DNA of 64,000 nucleotides from Nannobrachium achirus (lineage: Eukaryota; Chordata; Actinopteri; Myctophiformes; Myctophidae), in NCBI GenBank assembly GCA_963921795.1, contig OY997653.1, positions 26,896,773 to 26,960,772 on the forward strand, read 5' to 3'. A program made the position numbers and the translations under genes. The notes under the pieces were generated by a model. The model searched no databases. It was given only the letters and a program-made list of their open reading frames with translations, and was not told the DNA's origin. Within the stretch, counting starts at the first letter, position 1, and every line of letters starts with the position of its first letter. Shown here in pieces: positions 34,001 to 43,755 of this stretch.

Positions 34001-37000
34001 CTTTGTCTCTTCTAGGTAGGGATGCAACAGTTCTCGGTTAATATTCAAACGCACAATTCGCAATCCACAGTTCAAGACGCATTAGACACAAATTGTCACC
34101 TTCAAATTGTCACTGTCTGACACTGGGGAAATACCCTCCCCACGAGTGAATCCCAACAGTTGTGAGCTTGTTGATCGTCTATTTTCGGCAAGGGACACAA
34201 TTGGATTAAAGTTAAATAAGCATATGATTCGCCTAAAACATTTACATAACGTCTGTTGTCTCAACTAGTGCATCTCTACTTGCATCCCACTCTAAATATC
34301 TTCTCATTTCACCTGTGCATGTGTGTCTCCCCAGGCAGTACCATGAGGCCTATCAGAACTATAAGACCATGAGAGATCAAGTGAAGAACCTCACCCAATT
34401 CGTCCAAAAGATGGATCAAATTGTCACGCAGAGACTTCAGGCTTATGACGAGCTCAAGAGGTTAGTTGGAACTAATACCTGTCATTATCAGTTAAAAGGT
34501 GAGACCTTAGATATCTTTATTTAGAGAGCAACTGTCTCTGTTTCAACTTGACCAAGTGTTCATTCAAGGAACGTTTACTGCTGTATCATGATTCATCAAT
34601 AGGGGGCACAAATGCCACATTTTCTAACTTTAATTTGAAACCATTGCATGTTGCATTGTATTTACCTTGGTTTGGTTTTGGTATAGCTGATTGGATAAAA
34701 CATATATTTGATTAGTTAAATTAACTAATGAAATATATTTTGTGTTTGACCTACTAAACCTTTTGCATCTTCCTCCTTTCCCTTGCCTCCCTCTTCCATC
34801 TCTCTCTCTCCCCCCCCCCCCCCCCCTCCCCTCCCTCCCTCCTAGTACGCTGGCGATTCGTTCTCAGTACTATTTCAATAGTATGCTGCACCAGAGAGGC
34901 TACTCCGGGTCTATGGTGTTTGATCACAGGAACGAAACTCTCACAGTCTCAGTAAGAATTCTTTATCTGTAATGCTCCAAGCTATTCTTTGTATGGCCGC
35001 ATATTATTGAAAACAATTATTGCAATATCCTCACAAAAAATTGCATGAACTATGTAAATTGTTATATTTGCAATCGGTGTTGGGCAAGTTACTTTTAACT
35101 CATCTAGTGCCTTTCGCGTGATGTCACGCGATAAGTACTAGAGTACGTATAGTGCCGAATGCGTGATGTCGCGCGAAAAGTAATATATTACTGTAACGGC
35201 GAGTAAAAATACCTAGTACAATGGCCGACGCTCCGGAGACGAAATCCGCGCTGATTTGTCATCATCACGGCTCCACGAGCACACAATAGTCATCCCATAA
35301 CATTGAGGTGGACGGCCGATCTCATCTTTAATGTCCATTATCTCAAAACAACACTTTAGAAGCGAAGATGGAGGCAGATGCTCGCTTATAAAACACATGT
35401 ATAAACGCTCCTATGCAATCCAGCATGGCACCACGTAAACAATGATCGTTTCCGTCGCACTATCCGATGACGTCAGACCGGAAGTACTTCCGGTCTAGAC
35501 TTCTGGCCTTCAAAATAAGACAATGGCCGTTAATGGGGCCGGGAGGGGGCACTCTGGACCCCCTAATCCGTTAATGTCCTGGGCTCTGGATGAGTTAAAA
35601 AGTAACTTATTACTTAACTAGTTACTGCTCTGATAAAGTAACGTGTTACGTTACTAGTTACTAAATTATAAAAGTAACTAGTTACTAGTTACCTTACTTT
35701 ACTTTAAAAAATATATATAATCAAAACGAAGCATTCTTTTTTTCTTTTTAGGGGGCTTCAATAATGACCTTATAAAGAACTCCCTGTCATTGTAGCAATT
35801 ATTATGCATAGAAATGCAGTGGAACAATAAAGCTAAAGATATGTTTAGAAATGTTGACAGGCATATATTCATTGTAGCCTTTTTCAAACCAAGTTGTGAA
35901 CTTATCGTTGTGCTGTGCAACACTGACTAGTTCTCTGAAGGTAACAGACTTAAAGGTTGCGATGGAAAGCATAATTGATCAAGCATGTTTCAAATCTAGC
36001 TAGCACTTGCATTACGTGGCTTGGCAATCAATCTGTTTGGTTCACTCTGGGTGACATGCTGTGGCGATTTTGGTGGAGTAGATTTTAGCGCCATTTATCT
36101 CCACAAAGTTAAAATAATGTTTCCAAGTTGCAAAGCTGCTGTTGTCTCGAGATCTCGCCAGCATTTGGAGACACGAGGACTCTCCGCTCCGACTCTCTTC
36201 ACCGTTTATGTGACAATGTGTGTGCGTTGGCTTCAGTTTGTGTGTATTTTTTAAGACCCGCCCAAGGCCGTCTCTGATTGGCTTAGCCTGAAGCTTTAAG
36301 CTAGGTCAACCAATCATTGCTCCAGGCACGTCTTTCACTTGACTGAGAGTTACCACAGACACAGGCAGAGGCAGTTTATGACAGGGCTGGGAGCAGACAG
36401 GGAGGCTCCGAGAGAAACAGTTCATTTGGACCACTGAAAGTTACTAGCCACTTTACACCACAGTAACTAGAACGGCGTTATTGAATGGGAAAGGTAACGA
36501 GTTACGTTATTAGTTACCGAGAAAAGTAGTTTTGTTACGTAACGCCGTTACAAGTACACTTCCCAACACTGTTTGCAATACAACTCTTTGTGACCCAATT
36601 TATATCTTATAATGCTGGATGAATCGTGTAGCTGTTGGGGCTGTACAATAACATTATTTTGCTAAATACTACAAACACAATTATTTTAAAATGTGAAACA
36701 AATGTCTTTGTTGTGCTTCTTTACATCGCTATACCCTTATCCAGCCAAACGGCCTGCCCTACACACCTTGGACCATAGTTACAAAAAATGTGTGGTGCCA
36801 TTAATGCATCTTCATGCATAAAACCAGTCTCTGCTCAGCTGATATATCAACCCATACAAAGTCCTTTAGCATGTGGAAGCCACAGGGTTCCCACAGTCAT
36901 GAAATTCCTGGAAATATTTTGAAATTAGAAAAATATTTTTCCAGTACTGGAAAAGTTTTGGAATTTATCAAGGGTCCTGGAAGGTCCTGGAAAAAATATC

Positions 37001-38569
37001 TATGCATTGTCTTTGGTTTAATATTGAAATGACACATTAAACATTGGCCAAATTGTCAAATATTAGAGGCAGAAATTGTGAAAATAGCTGATCTACATGC
37101 TCACAACGCCTCGCAACGCGTTATACAAAGAAACGTGTTATACAAAATTCCTCAACTCTTTTTAACTCCCCAGTTAAAATATGATTATTTCGGGGGTCAC
37201 AGCCTGAAAAGGTTGAGAATCACTGGCATATACTACCTGTCTTTGGGCATTGCACATAGGAGTAAGCGACCTGTTATTGAGCTGAATTATTGTTATATAG
37301 TCCTGGAAATCGGGTTAAATATTCTGGAAAAGTTTTGGAAATGTTTTGGAAATGAATTGGTAAAAATGTGTGGGAACCCTGAAGCCAGGTTGCTAATGGG
37401 CATGAGATTGTAGCATGTATTTTGAGGCACAAAAATGGAGGAATGGGAGAGGTATTCAAACAGTTTTTACCAATTTACTGGAAAGTGTCCATTTATGTCA
37501 TGGGGTGTGCACTCTAAAGTGTATAAAAATGTGTACACTGTCTTCTCACTCTTTTTTTTTAGTTTTTTAGTTTTTTACATTTACACTGCATTATACAGTA
37601 TTGAATAATCATGCACCATCTATCAGTGGTGCAGTGGTGATTCAATGTTTGGGGGGTCGCGAACGTCGCTCAACACCTACTATACAGGTCTATTGGTATG
37701 CATATAGGCTCGTTTCTTTGTTAAAACAGTTGTCGAGGTGTGAACTAAGGGGTGTGCGAGACCCCGGCTCAGAAAAGATATGGGTCGTCTGGGGCGCGCG
37801 ACCCAAGACCACGGCAACTCTGCCATCTATCAACCAACACTTAACTAATTAATCTCTATCCATTTCCCCATCTCTCTGTTTTCTCTAACCCTTGGCCCTT
37901 ACCATCTTCTCTGCTCTGCTTTTCCTTCCCTACTACATTCAATCTACCTTTTGTCTATTGTCCTTCTCTCTCTTCTCATCTTGATGTCTCCCAGGTCCAG
38001 CCCGGTCAGGGTGACAAGGCTAATCTGAGCAACATGTCAGGGTTGTCGGGGGGAGAGCGTTCTTTCTCCACGGTCTGCTTTGTGCTGTCTCTGTGGGCAG
38101 TCACAGAGGCCCCATTCCGCTGCCTTGACGAATTTGATGTCTACATGGTAATACTGTTTAGCATAAAGCCATTTTACAGTTACGATTGTTGTATTTTTTT
38201 CTTACAGTAAGACACCCTTAATACTCCTTGAGCTCAGATGCAAGAAGTAGCTCTACACTTAGCCTATCTTACTGATGCGACTCCTATAGACGGAATTCCT
38301 GTGTCGCCGCCATTGCCGCAGTGTAAACAGTTGTGTAAAGTAACTAAGTAAAATTTTGAGTATTTCCCATTTTCAATCATTTTACTTCTACTCAAACTGG
38401 CTGCTGTTAAGATCACGGCAATGGCGGCAGCGCTCTCTACAGGGGAGTCAGAAGAGTGACAAATTAATGACAGATTTTGAGTGACACATTAATGAGGTTT
38501 TTTGAGTGACAGACAGGTTATGGTGGCTTTCACACTAAGTAATGTTGGCTATTAGACAAGGGTATGTAC

Positions 38570-38624
<55 letters not shown>

Positions 38625-39571
38625 TTACTCAAACTGTTGGTTAATTTCTCAGACTATAATACAGCCTGTGTGTCTTGTCTATCAGGACATGGTCAACAGG
38701 AGGATTGCCATGGACATGATGCTGAAGGTTGCTGAAAGCCAGCGGAAAAGGCAGTTCATCTTCCTCACCCCACAGAGCATGAGGTTAGCCACCATGTCGT
38801 CTCACGTGGCCAGACTGTTGACTCCCACAATTTGCTAAATGCTCCCGTCATACAGTCTGGAAGACGGAAGTTCTAATGATAAGTATACCATAAAGCGGAT
38901 GTGACGCACCCGCTCCCTTGGTGCAGTAGTGATAACAAGTCCTACTGAAAGCGTTAGGACTTGTTTCAATATTTTTGGGGGTGTTTCTCTGGTGTTGTTG
39001 GTTTTACTTCCATGATGTTTTCAGATGTTTTCTTAAAATACAGTATACACGCATAACAAGAATATGCTGCGCGAATGACTGTCTGTGCTAGTGCGCTTCT
39101 CTATATAGCATTCGGAGAAGGTGGAATAGTTGTCTGGCTTTGCAAGACTTGCCATGTATCACATGTATCACATCCCTGTATGAGCGCAACTTGATTTATG
39201 TCATTGCCACCCTAACAAACAATGACAAGGGAAGTGTCGCACTCAGAATGATGGGATTAAATGCAGATGATGTATAATCAATACCATCTCAAATGTGTTT
39301 ATTATGAGAAACAAATAACAATAGTTTGATATTAAAGGAAATGTGTTGGCTGAGTAGTCAATGTTGCATTGTGTTGGCCAAGCAGTCACATAACTTATGC
39401 CAAAGCAACCAGTCCAGTAATCCATTAAATTGCTGTTAATATTGTGATTTTTTTTTATTTTTTCTCAGCTCTCTGCCCACTAGTGACCTAATCCGTATCC
39501 TCCGGCTCCGTGACCCTGACCGACGTGGACTGCAGGCTCTCAGAGAGAGAGACGAAGAGGAGATGGATTAG
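19785..39571 (+). CDS. smc6: SMC6, structural maintenance of chromosomes 6
   Basis: Coding exons: 19785-19913, 21469-21583, 21692-21797, 22239-22375, 22509-22570, 23026-23106, 23989-24090, 24518-24637, 24728-24826, 25961-26107, 26194-26282, 26564-26728, 27314-27492, 28634-28835, 30155-30269, 30389-30549, 31148-31283, 31403-31483, 31989-32159, 33494-33631, 33781-33926, 34335-34460, 34846-34951, 37995-38147, 38686-38783, 39469-39571. They sum to 3267 nt, 1088 aa (human about 1091), all GT-AG with agreeing phases. An acidic N-terminus leads into the Walker A loop GNNGSGKS (78-85, split by an intron). Coiled coil runs to about 500, the hinge is about 505-670, and a second coiled coil follows. The ABC signature LSGGERS (988-994) and Walker B with D1016-E1017 (LDEFDVYMD) are intact. 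It is the ATPase partner of SMC5 in the SMC5/6 complex, acting on chromatin in recombination and replication repair. No lesion was seen. Introns are packed with MITEs. Confidence 0.96.
19914..21468 (+). other. smc6 intron 1 contents
   Basis: It holds a GT microsatellite (about 20373-20404), a fish L2-type tail, GTCGCTCTGGATAAAGAGAC then TGCTAAATG (about 20584-20613), and at 20828-20870 a partial copy of the CCAGGCTTTCT-containing segment also found at 5741-5770. No coding sequence was seen. Confidence 0.6.
22101..22163. repeat. Dispersed hairpin repeat, decayed
   Basis: CAAAAATAGCAGATATGCAA faces CTTATAGATCTGCTATTT in smc6 intron 3. Confidence 0.7.
23158..23542. mobile_element. hAT-like MITE in smc6 intron 6
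   Basis: It starts CAGGGTTCCCCAATAGGCGG and ends ATTGGGGAACCCTG. CTCTACAC (23150-23157) and CTCTACTA (23543-23550) flank it. The right flank is broken by the TA-target MITE that follows at once. It contains a hairpin repeat and GGATACGTTC...TTTTCACCCGATAACG arms. Confidence 0.8.
23312..23376. repeat. Dispersed hairpin repeat
   Basis: TAGTGAAAACAGCAGATCTA is paired with TAGATCGGCTGTTTTCACTA. Confidence 0.85.
23551..23929. mobile_element. TA-target MITE, ACCTGACTTTCGCC ends
   Basis: ACCTGACTTTCGCCAGATGG at the left is perfectly inverted at the right (CCATCTGGCGAAAGTCAGGT). TA lies on both sides (23549-23550, 23930-23931). A further inverted block, CCATCTGGGCTCG, lies inside. It is probably Tc1/mariner-type and ends 60 bp before smc6 exon 7. 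Confidence 0.85.
26788..26822. repeat. (GGAC)n microsatellite
   Basis: About nine GGAC/ACGG units in smc6 intron 12. Confidence 0.95.
27810..28156. mobile_element. hAT-like MITE with perfect 8-bp TSD
   Basis: Ends are CAGTGTTTTTCAAATGGGGT and AAGTTTGAGAACCATTG. GTCCATGG flanks both sides (27802-27809, 28157-28164). It is the same family as 3993-4524 but without the palindromic insert. Confidence 0.9.
29205..29829. mobile_element. TTAA-target element in smc6 intron 14
   Basis: It starts CTCATCCAGTGCCAAAACC and ends GTGGCACTAAAAGAG, and TTAA lies on both sides (29201-29204, 29830-29833). TTAA targets are typical of piggyBac and Kolobok elements, which I cannot tell apart here. It contains repeated AAAACCGAA...TTCGGTTTT hairpins. 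A sister copy is at 35099-35594. Confidence 0.75.
29838..29906. repeat. Dispersed hairpin repeat
   Basis: TAGTGAAAATAGCCGATCTA faces TAGATCTGCGGTTTTCACTA. A hAT-type right end, TTTGGGAACCACTG, follows near 29956-29970. Confidence 0.85.
30920..31006. repeat. (GT)n-(CA)n mirrored microsatellite
   Basis: A GT run (about 30920-30951) is followed, after ACAGA, by a CA run to about 31006 in smc6 intron 16. The two runs can pair to form a long hairpin. Confidence 0.95.
33066..33281. mobile_element. Long foldback element built around a hairpin repeat
   Basis: GGGCCCTATTATGATCCAGG at the left is matched by CCTGGATCATAATAGGGCCC at the right. The arms run about 100 bp through CTTATGCCTTAACTTCTTT and an A/T-rich stretch into a hairpin core at 33150-33207. 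It lies in smc6 intron 19. Confidence 0.85.
33150..33207. repeat. Hairpin repeat core, covarying arms
   Basis: ATGCTGATCTACA faces TGCAGATCAGCTAT. Both arms carry GCTGATC/GATCAGC in place of the usual GCAGATC or GCCGATC. Confidence 0.7.
34809..34845 (+). promoter_or_regulatory. Poly-C polypyrimidine tract at smc6 exon 23 acceptor
   Basis: The acceptor of exon 23 is preceded by TCTCTC, an unbroken run of 16 C and CTCCCT repeats ending CCTAG. The C homopolymer is unusual for a polypyrimidine tract and is likely to vary in length. Confidence 0.85.
35075..36571. mobile_element. 1.5-kb hAT element with perfect 8-bp TSD, nested insert
   Basis: It starts CGGTGTTGGGCAAGTTACTT and ends ACACTTCCCAACACTG. 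TTTGCAAT flanks both sides (35067-35074, 36572-36579). The subterminal stretches repeat GTTACTAGTTAC/GTAACG words, typical of a large fish hAT family. A TTAA-target element (35099-35594) sits just inside the left end. No transposase ORF survives. It lies in smc6 intron 23. Confidence 0.9.
35099..35594. mobile_element. TTAA-target element nested in the hAT copy
   Basis: It starts CTCATCTAGTGCCTTTCGCG and ends GGGCTCTGGATGAG, with TTAA on both sides (35095-35098, 35595-35598). It has CpG-rich GCGTGATGTCACGCG-like words. It is the same end type as 29205-29829. Confidence 0.8.
38279..38450. repeat. Small foldback in smc6 intron 24
   Basis: GACTCCTATAGACGG and CGCCGCCATTGCCG at the left are inverted at the right as CGGCAATGGCGGC and CTACAGGGGAGTC. 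The centre holds a fragment of the AAGTAACTAAGTAAA hAT repeat. Confidence 0.65.
38579..38620. repeat. (AT)n microsatellite
   Basis: About 42 bp of uninterrupted AT in smc6 intron 24, 65 bp before exon 25. Confidence 0.95.
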
Positions 39572-39832
39572 AGTGCCACCCTGTTGTTTATATATTTTTT
39601 TGTTTGCTTTTTACAAGGTCTTAAAACAATACCATTTTAGTTTATTTAAAGTTAATTTAAAGTGATAATGTGAAGCCTCTTTTTTTATTTATTTTTGTTT
39701 AGGTAAAAGACAGTTTTTGTTTATATAAACCAAAGAGAAAAAAAAAACATAATTGGTTAGGAGGCTCTTTTAATTTTCTTCTTTTTTTATGTTAATTAAT
39801 AGCCGAAGAGGCTTTTGTTTGTGTTTTCTTAA
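39572..39832 (+). other. smc6 3' UTR, proximal part
   Basis: This AT-rich stretch after the TAG stop contains neither AATAAA nor ATTAAA. Inverted GCCTCTTTTTTT and AAGAGGCTTTT words are present. Confidence 0.6.
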
Positions 39833-40272
39833 AGGATTATTTCACCACTTTTCAACCTATCTTCATATAATGGGTCCTCTATGGAGGGATTTTTGTTTCA
39901 GAATGTCAAAAGCTAAATGTTCATAATAAAATTGCAAAAAAAAAAAAAAACACTCGGTCCAAGTCTCTTAGGAGAGGTGTGGGAAGTTAGTCTTGTGACA
40001 TCATCAATGGGGAATCCAAGCCAATAGAAAATGCAGGCTTTCTATTCCTGAAAAGTTGCAATGTTAAAGTGGAAGCTATTGTTCTCAAAAATATTTTTTT
40101 CAAAGATTTGTTTAAAAAAGAAATCTGTCAAACGATGTCACAAGACTATGGATTTCTGAACTTCCCACAGCTCTCCTAAGAGTAGATATTTCTTTTTTTG
40201 CAATTTTATTATGAACATTAGTGAGGACCTATTATATGAAGATAGGCTGAAAAGTGGCAAAGTCCTCCTTAA
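39833..40272. mobile_element. Foldback MITE at the smc6 3' end
   Basis: Left-arm words CCACTTTTCAACCTATCTTC, TTCATAATAAAATTGC and TCTTAGGAGAG recur inverted at the right as GAAGATAGGCTGAAAAGTGG, GCAATTTTATTATGAA and CTCTCCTAAGA. The arms are about 180 and 140 bp. The start resembles the AAAGGAGTAGTTCACC group. Confidence 0.85.
39925..39930 (+). terminator. smc6: Candidate smc6 polyadenylation signal inside MITE
   Basis: AATAAA, the first one after the stop codon (354 bp downstream), lies within the left arm of the foldback MITE and is followed by a genomic A run at about 39936-39950. Confidence 0.55.
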
Positions 40273-40405
40273 GATTGTGTACTTTCGTAAGAAATGGAGA
40301 TAGGCTGAAAAGTGGCAAAGTCCTCCTTAAGATTGTGTACTTACGGAAGATATGAAGATAAGTTGAAAAGTGGCAAAGTCCTCAAGATTGTGTACTTTCG
40401 AAAAG
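40233..40405 (+). repeat. About 60-bp tandem repeat, about three copies
   Basis: Units share AAGTGGCAAAGTCCTC, then AAGATTGTGTACTT. The repeat appears to have grown out of the right arm of the MITE. Confidence 0.8.
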
Positions 40406-40702
40406 AAGAAATAAATACAGTAGTTGCACTGGACATTTAAAGTGTATTTTCTGTTTTCTCCAGTTAAGCCATAAACATACAGTATACTGATAAAAACTCA
40501 TATGGGAGTCTACCTTAATATTATTAACAGGATTTGATTGATTAAGAGTTGCACCTTTAAGGGCTCTTTGCCAATTAGCCACTTGAGCCTGTCCAATGGA
40601 ATGCACGCCCATTCATGCACATAATGTATGAGAACAACATCCTCGACCACCCCTTACAGAGTGGTGTTTTTATTCCATTCCTGAGACTCCTCCAACCCAG
40701 AC

Positions 40703-43700
40703 ATGAAGCCCAAAGCTCTCGCCTCGAGGTTGTTTGACAGAAATGCAGGTGCAACGGGACAGACACCAGGCTTATGGACTAAGTATGAACGGCAGGTAGA
40801 TTGCACGGATCAACAGTCCACATGCCACGGCAGTGAGCAACAGCAGAACGCCGCACAAAAAGAGAAATGCCACAGAGAAATTCACTTCGCATTTCTGCCA
40901 GAGAAGTACAAGCCTTTGATGGAGGATGAGTCTTTAGCCAGAGAAGAGAAGAAGAAGAAAAAGAAGGAAAAATACAACAAAATGAAGAAGGTTGGTTTTC
41001 AATACAAATTCACGTTCTGCTTCAATTAATTCCAAAATGTGCAGGCCTACTACATTTCTATTTGTTTGCTTTACAGAAAAAGTACAAATGAGTGCTAAAA
41101 CTAAAATAATGGCAAAAAGGGGCAATGAATCAGGAATTGGGCTATGATTCTAAGAACATTGGGCCAGCTTGGACTGCTTGGTTTACTAACCACTGATATA
41201 CTAGAGATCATGCTATGGGTTATGGCTCAATTATATTGCAAGTAAAAAAAAATATCAAAGGATAGGATTATCTGATGCAGGATGCCTAGCACTTAAAAGA
41301 AGCAAATAAATGACTGCAATTATGGCAGTTCCACTCTTTTTTAAACATAAAATGAGGTCTAATGGCCTAATTGGCTTGACTCCAAGTAAATAAGAAAGTT
41401 ATCTGACAAAGGTGTTGACTGGAGTTTGTTTTTTGTGTAATATTTTTATCTCTATTCTTATGAATGTCAGGCTTCCTGTATCCGCTTCAGCTTGCCTGTC
41501 CTTTCCTGTTCAAGGAACATGGAAAGCTATTGTTTGAACTGACCTCATTATTTAAGCTAGATGAAGGAAAATAGACCATGAGTGACTGACTCCCTCCTGC
41601 TGTTAAAAAGCTATTGTCTTTTCTTTTTTATGGCTTCTACCCCATGTCCTGTTTTGAGTTTTGAATCCCTTTACCTTGACTTTTAACGTCTGTCAGAAAC
41701 TTTGTTGACAGAGCTCAAAAGTATTTCTATTTTATACCTGTGTAAAGTCTGTGTGTGGAGCTAAAACTATTTGAGCGTACAGTAGGTTTGATAGAGGGTT
41801 TTACTCATTACTCTGAGCCTGGCACATTTTTGACCTTGAACAGATGGCGGTTCCAATGTCTGCAAGTTCAACTGTGTGAGCCCAACCTAGGCTACCATGT
41901 ACCTCCCCACTGTCTAAAGGAAGTAAGAACATTTACCATGTACCTCCCCACTGTCTAAAGCAGTGGTCCTCAACCTTTTCAGGCCGCGACCCCCAAAATA
42001 ATAATATTTTAACTGGGGACCCCCCACCCTGCACAAGAACTAGGAATTGTAGGAGTTGGCATTACATTTAGTTTGACTCGATCCATTCCATTGTGAAAAT
42101 AGCCGATCTACATGCTCACAACGCCTTGCAACGCGAGGCGTTCTGAGCATGTAGATCTGCTATTTTCACAATTTCTGCCTCTAATATTTGACAATTTGAC
42201 CAATGTTTGACCAGAGGTACTAAAAAGGTCTTTAAAGTCCTTAAATTGTCATTTTAGAAATGTGCCGTATACACTTATATACTGTATGTTGGTCTGTTTA
42301 CTGTTGAGTGAGAAAACAATGTTCTCATTCTCATTTAGCTAAACATCTGGGGACCCCCCAAAATAATTTGGGGACCCCTCTGGGGGTCCCGACCCAAAGG
42401 TTGAGAACCGTTGGTCTAAAGGAAGTAAGAACATTTACCAAATAGGTGGACATTGACATTTAACTAAACATTACTGTAATCACTGGCTGTGTCCGAAATG
42501 CGGAACACGTTCCCTACTCCCTAACCCTAAATGAGGGATCCAGATGTAGTGTACTACAGTAGTGAACAAATCAGCGCATTTCGGACACTACCCCGTCGCC
42601 ATCTGGTTGCGTCATCGCTGTCGCACAGTTAAAACACTCTAGCGCTGGCTTTTGGAGCAATAAATAATGCGTGATTCCTAAACCCACCTAATAGCCGATC
42701 TACAAGCTCTCAACAGGGGGCGAAGCGACACGTTGTGAGCTTGTACATCAACTCCCCAATGTGGATTGGAAATAACATACCAACATGTTGCGTTGTTATT
42801 ATGAGAAATAGGCCAAATATAATTATGTTTTTATTCATCACAATTCAATAAAATAATGTTAAAAAATGTATAGGCCTATATATATTTTTTAAATTGTATT
42901 CATTCATTGGTGAATCAATGAATGAATAATGTTTATGCCACATTCATTTGTCTCACATGCAGACATACACCCATGTTTGTGATAAAATAGGTTATTCTTG
43001 CTAATTTAAATAACATTATTTTATCATGATTATTATCAGCTGTGGAAGGTTGGGAAGAAAAGATCGAAAAACAAAAGCCTCCAGCGTCTATTCTCGTATG
43101 TTCTCTTCATAAACAACTTTAGAGCTGTTATCATCATTAAATGATGAAAAGCAAATTTTGTTCTCTGGTGACAATGCTGTGGACAGTTGTTTTCTTTAGC
43201 CGGTGGTTCTGCTACGAGCGGTTCTGTTGCGTTTGCTCAGCAACAGGTGGCTACGCCTCCTGCCATGCAGAGACGCAGAGACGAACCTGCAGTGTGCGTG
43301 TGCGCGTGCACACCGCATGTGCGTGCTCAAAGCGCGAGACAGCGGCCGTAGCGCAGTGCATTGTGGGGCGGCAGGGCTTGAATAGCGCTTGAATAGTGAC
43401 CATCGAATCCTCACTACAAATCCAAATGCATTGTGGGATACTTCAGTACACTATATTAGGGTACAAAAATGCTCACTATACATTCGGACACTAGTTCAAA
43501 ATGGCGGAGCCCCATTTTAGTACACTACATTAGTGAATAGGGTGGATTTCGGACACAGCCACAGTATTCTTTTGCAGGATGATTGATGTGTGCGGTGCGT
43601 GTGTTTCTGTCTTTCAGAACGTTGGCAAGGCATTTCACTCCAGCTGGAAATGTCTGCTGCTCGGTCTGTACAGCTTTTCCCTGGGATACTCTGCCCCAGC

Positions 43701-43755
43701 AGCTACTGTTACCACTTGGTCCACATTATTTCATCAAGACGGAGCCAGGGACTGA
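40703..43755 (+). CDS. C1orf115 homologue (RDD1-like membrane protein)
   Basis: Two coding exons, 40703-40990 (ATG start) and 43618-43755 (TGA stop), join in phase 0 to give 141 aa; human C1orf115 is about 142 aa. The conserved core is visible: EIHFAFLPEKYKPL (human VHFALLPERYEPL), a Lys-rich linker (residues about 85-96), then KNVGK across the splice junction. A hydrophobic segment LLLGLYSFSLGYSAPAATV follows (human has a YSAPFAVAT block here). The N-terminal about 60 residues are poorly conserved and polar. C1orf115, also called required for drug-induced death 1, is described as a membrane-associated protein affecting ABCB1-dependent drug export. Whether that applies in fish is unknown. The single 2.6-kb intron holds a hAT MITE and a GGCTGTGTCCGAAAT element. 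AATAAA occurs just after the stop (about 43756). Confidence 0.85.
41961..42413. mobile_element. hAT-like MITE with perfect 8-bp TSD and hairpin core
   Basis: Ends are CAGTGGTCCTCAACCTTTTC and AAGGTTGAGAACCGTTG. GTCTAAAG flanks both sides (41953-41960, 42414-42421). The hairpin at 42091-42171 lies inside. A sister copy, left-truncated, ends at about 48776. It landed in the second copy of a 41-bp tandem duplication (about 41894-41960). Confidence 0.92.
42091..42171. repeat. Dispersed hairpin repeat, covarying arms
   Basis: TGTGAAAATAGCCGATCTAC pairs with GTAGATCTGCTATTTTCACA. Nearer the loop both arms read CATGCTC/GAGCATG where most copies read CAAGCTC/GAGCTTG. Confidence 0.9.
42486..43561. 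mobile_element. MITE with GGCTGTGTCCGAAAT ends
   Basis: GGCTGTGTCCGAAATGCGGA at the left and GATTTCGGACACAGCC at the right. TAGTGTACTACA-like words lie near both ends. This is a widespread teleost repeat type. A hairpin repeat copy lies inside (42691-42750). The 3' part is CpG-rich. Confidence 0.8.
42691..42750. repeat. Dispersed hairpin repeat
   Basis: AATAGCCGATCTACAAGCTC faces GTTGTGAGCTTGTACATC. Confidence 0.75.
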
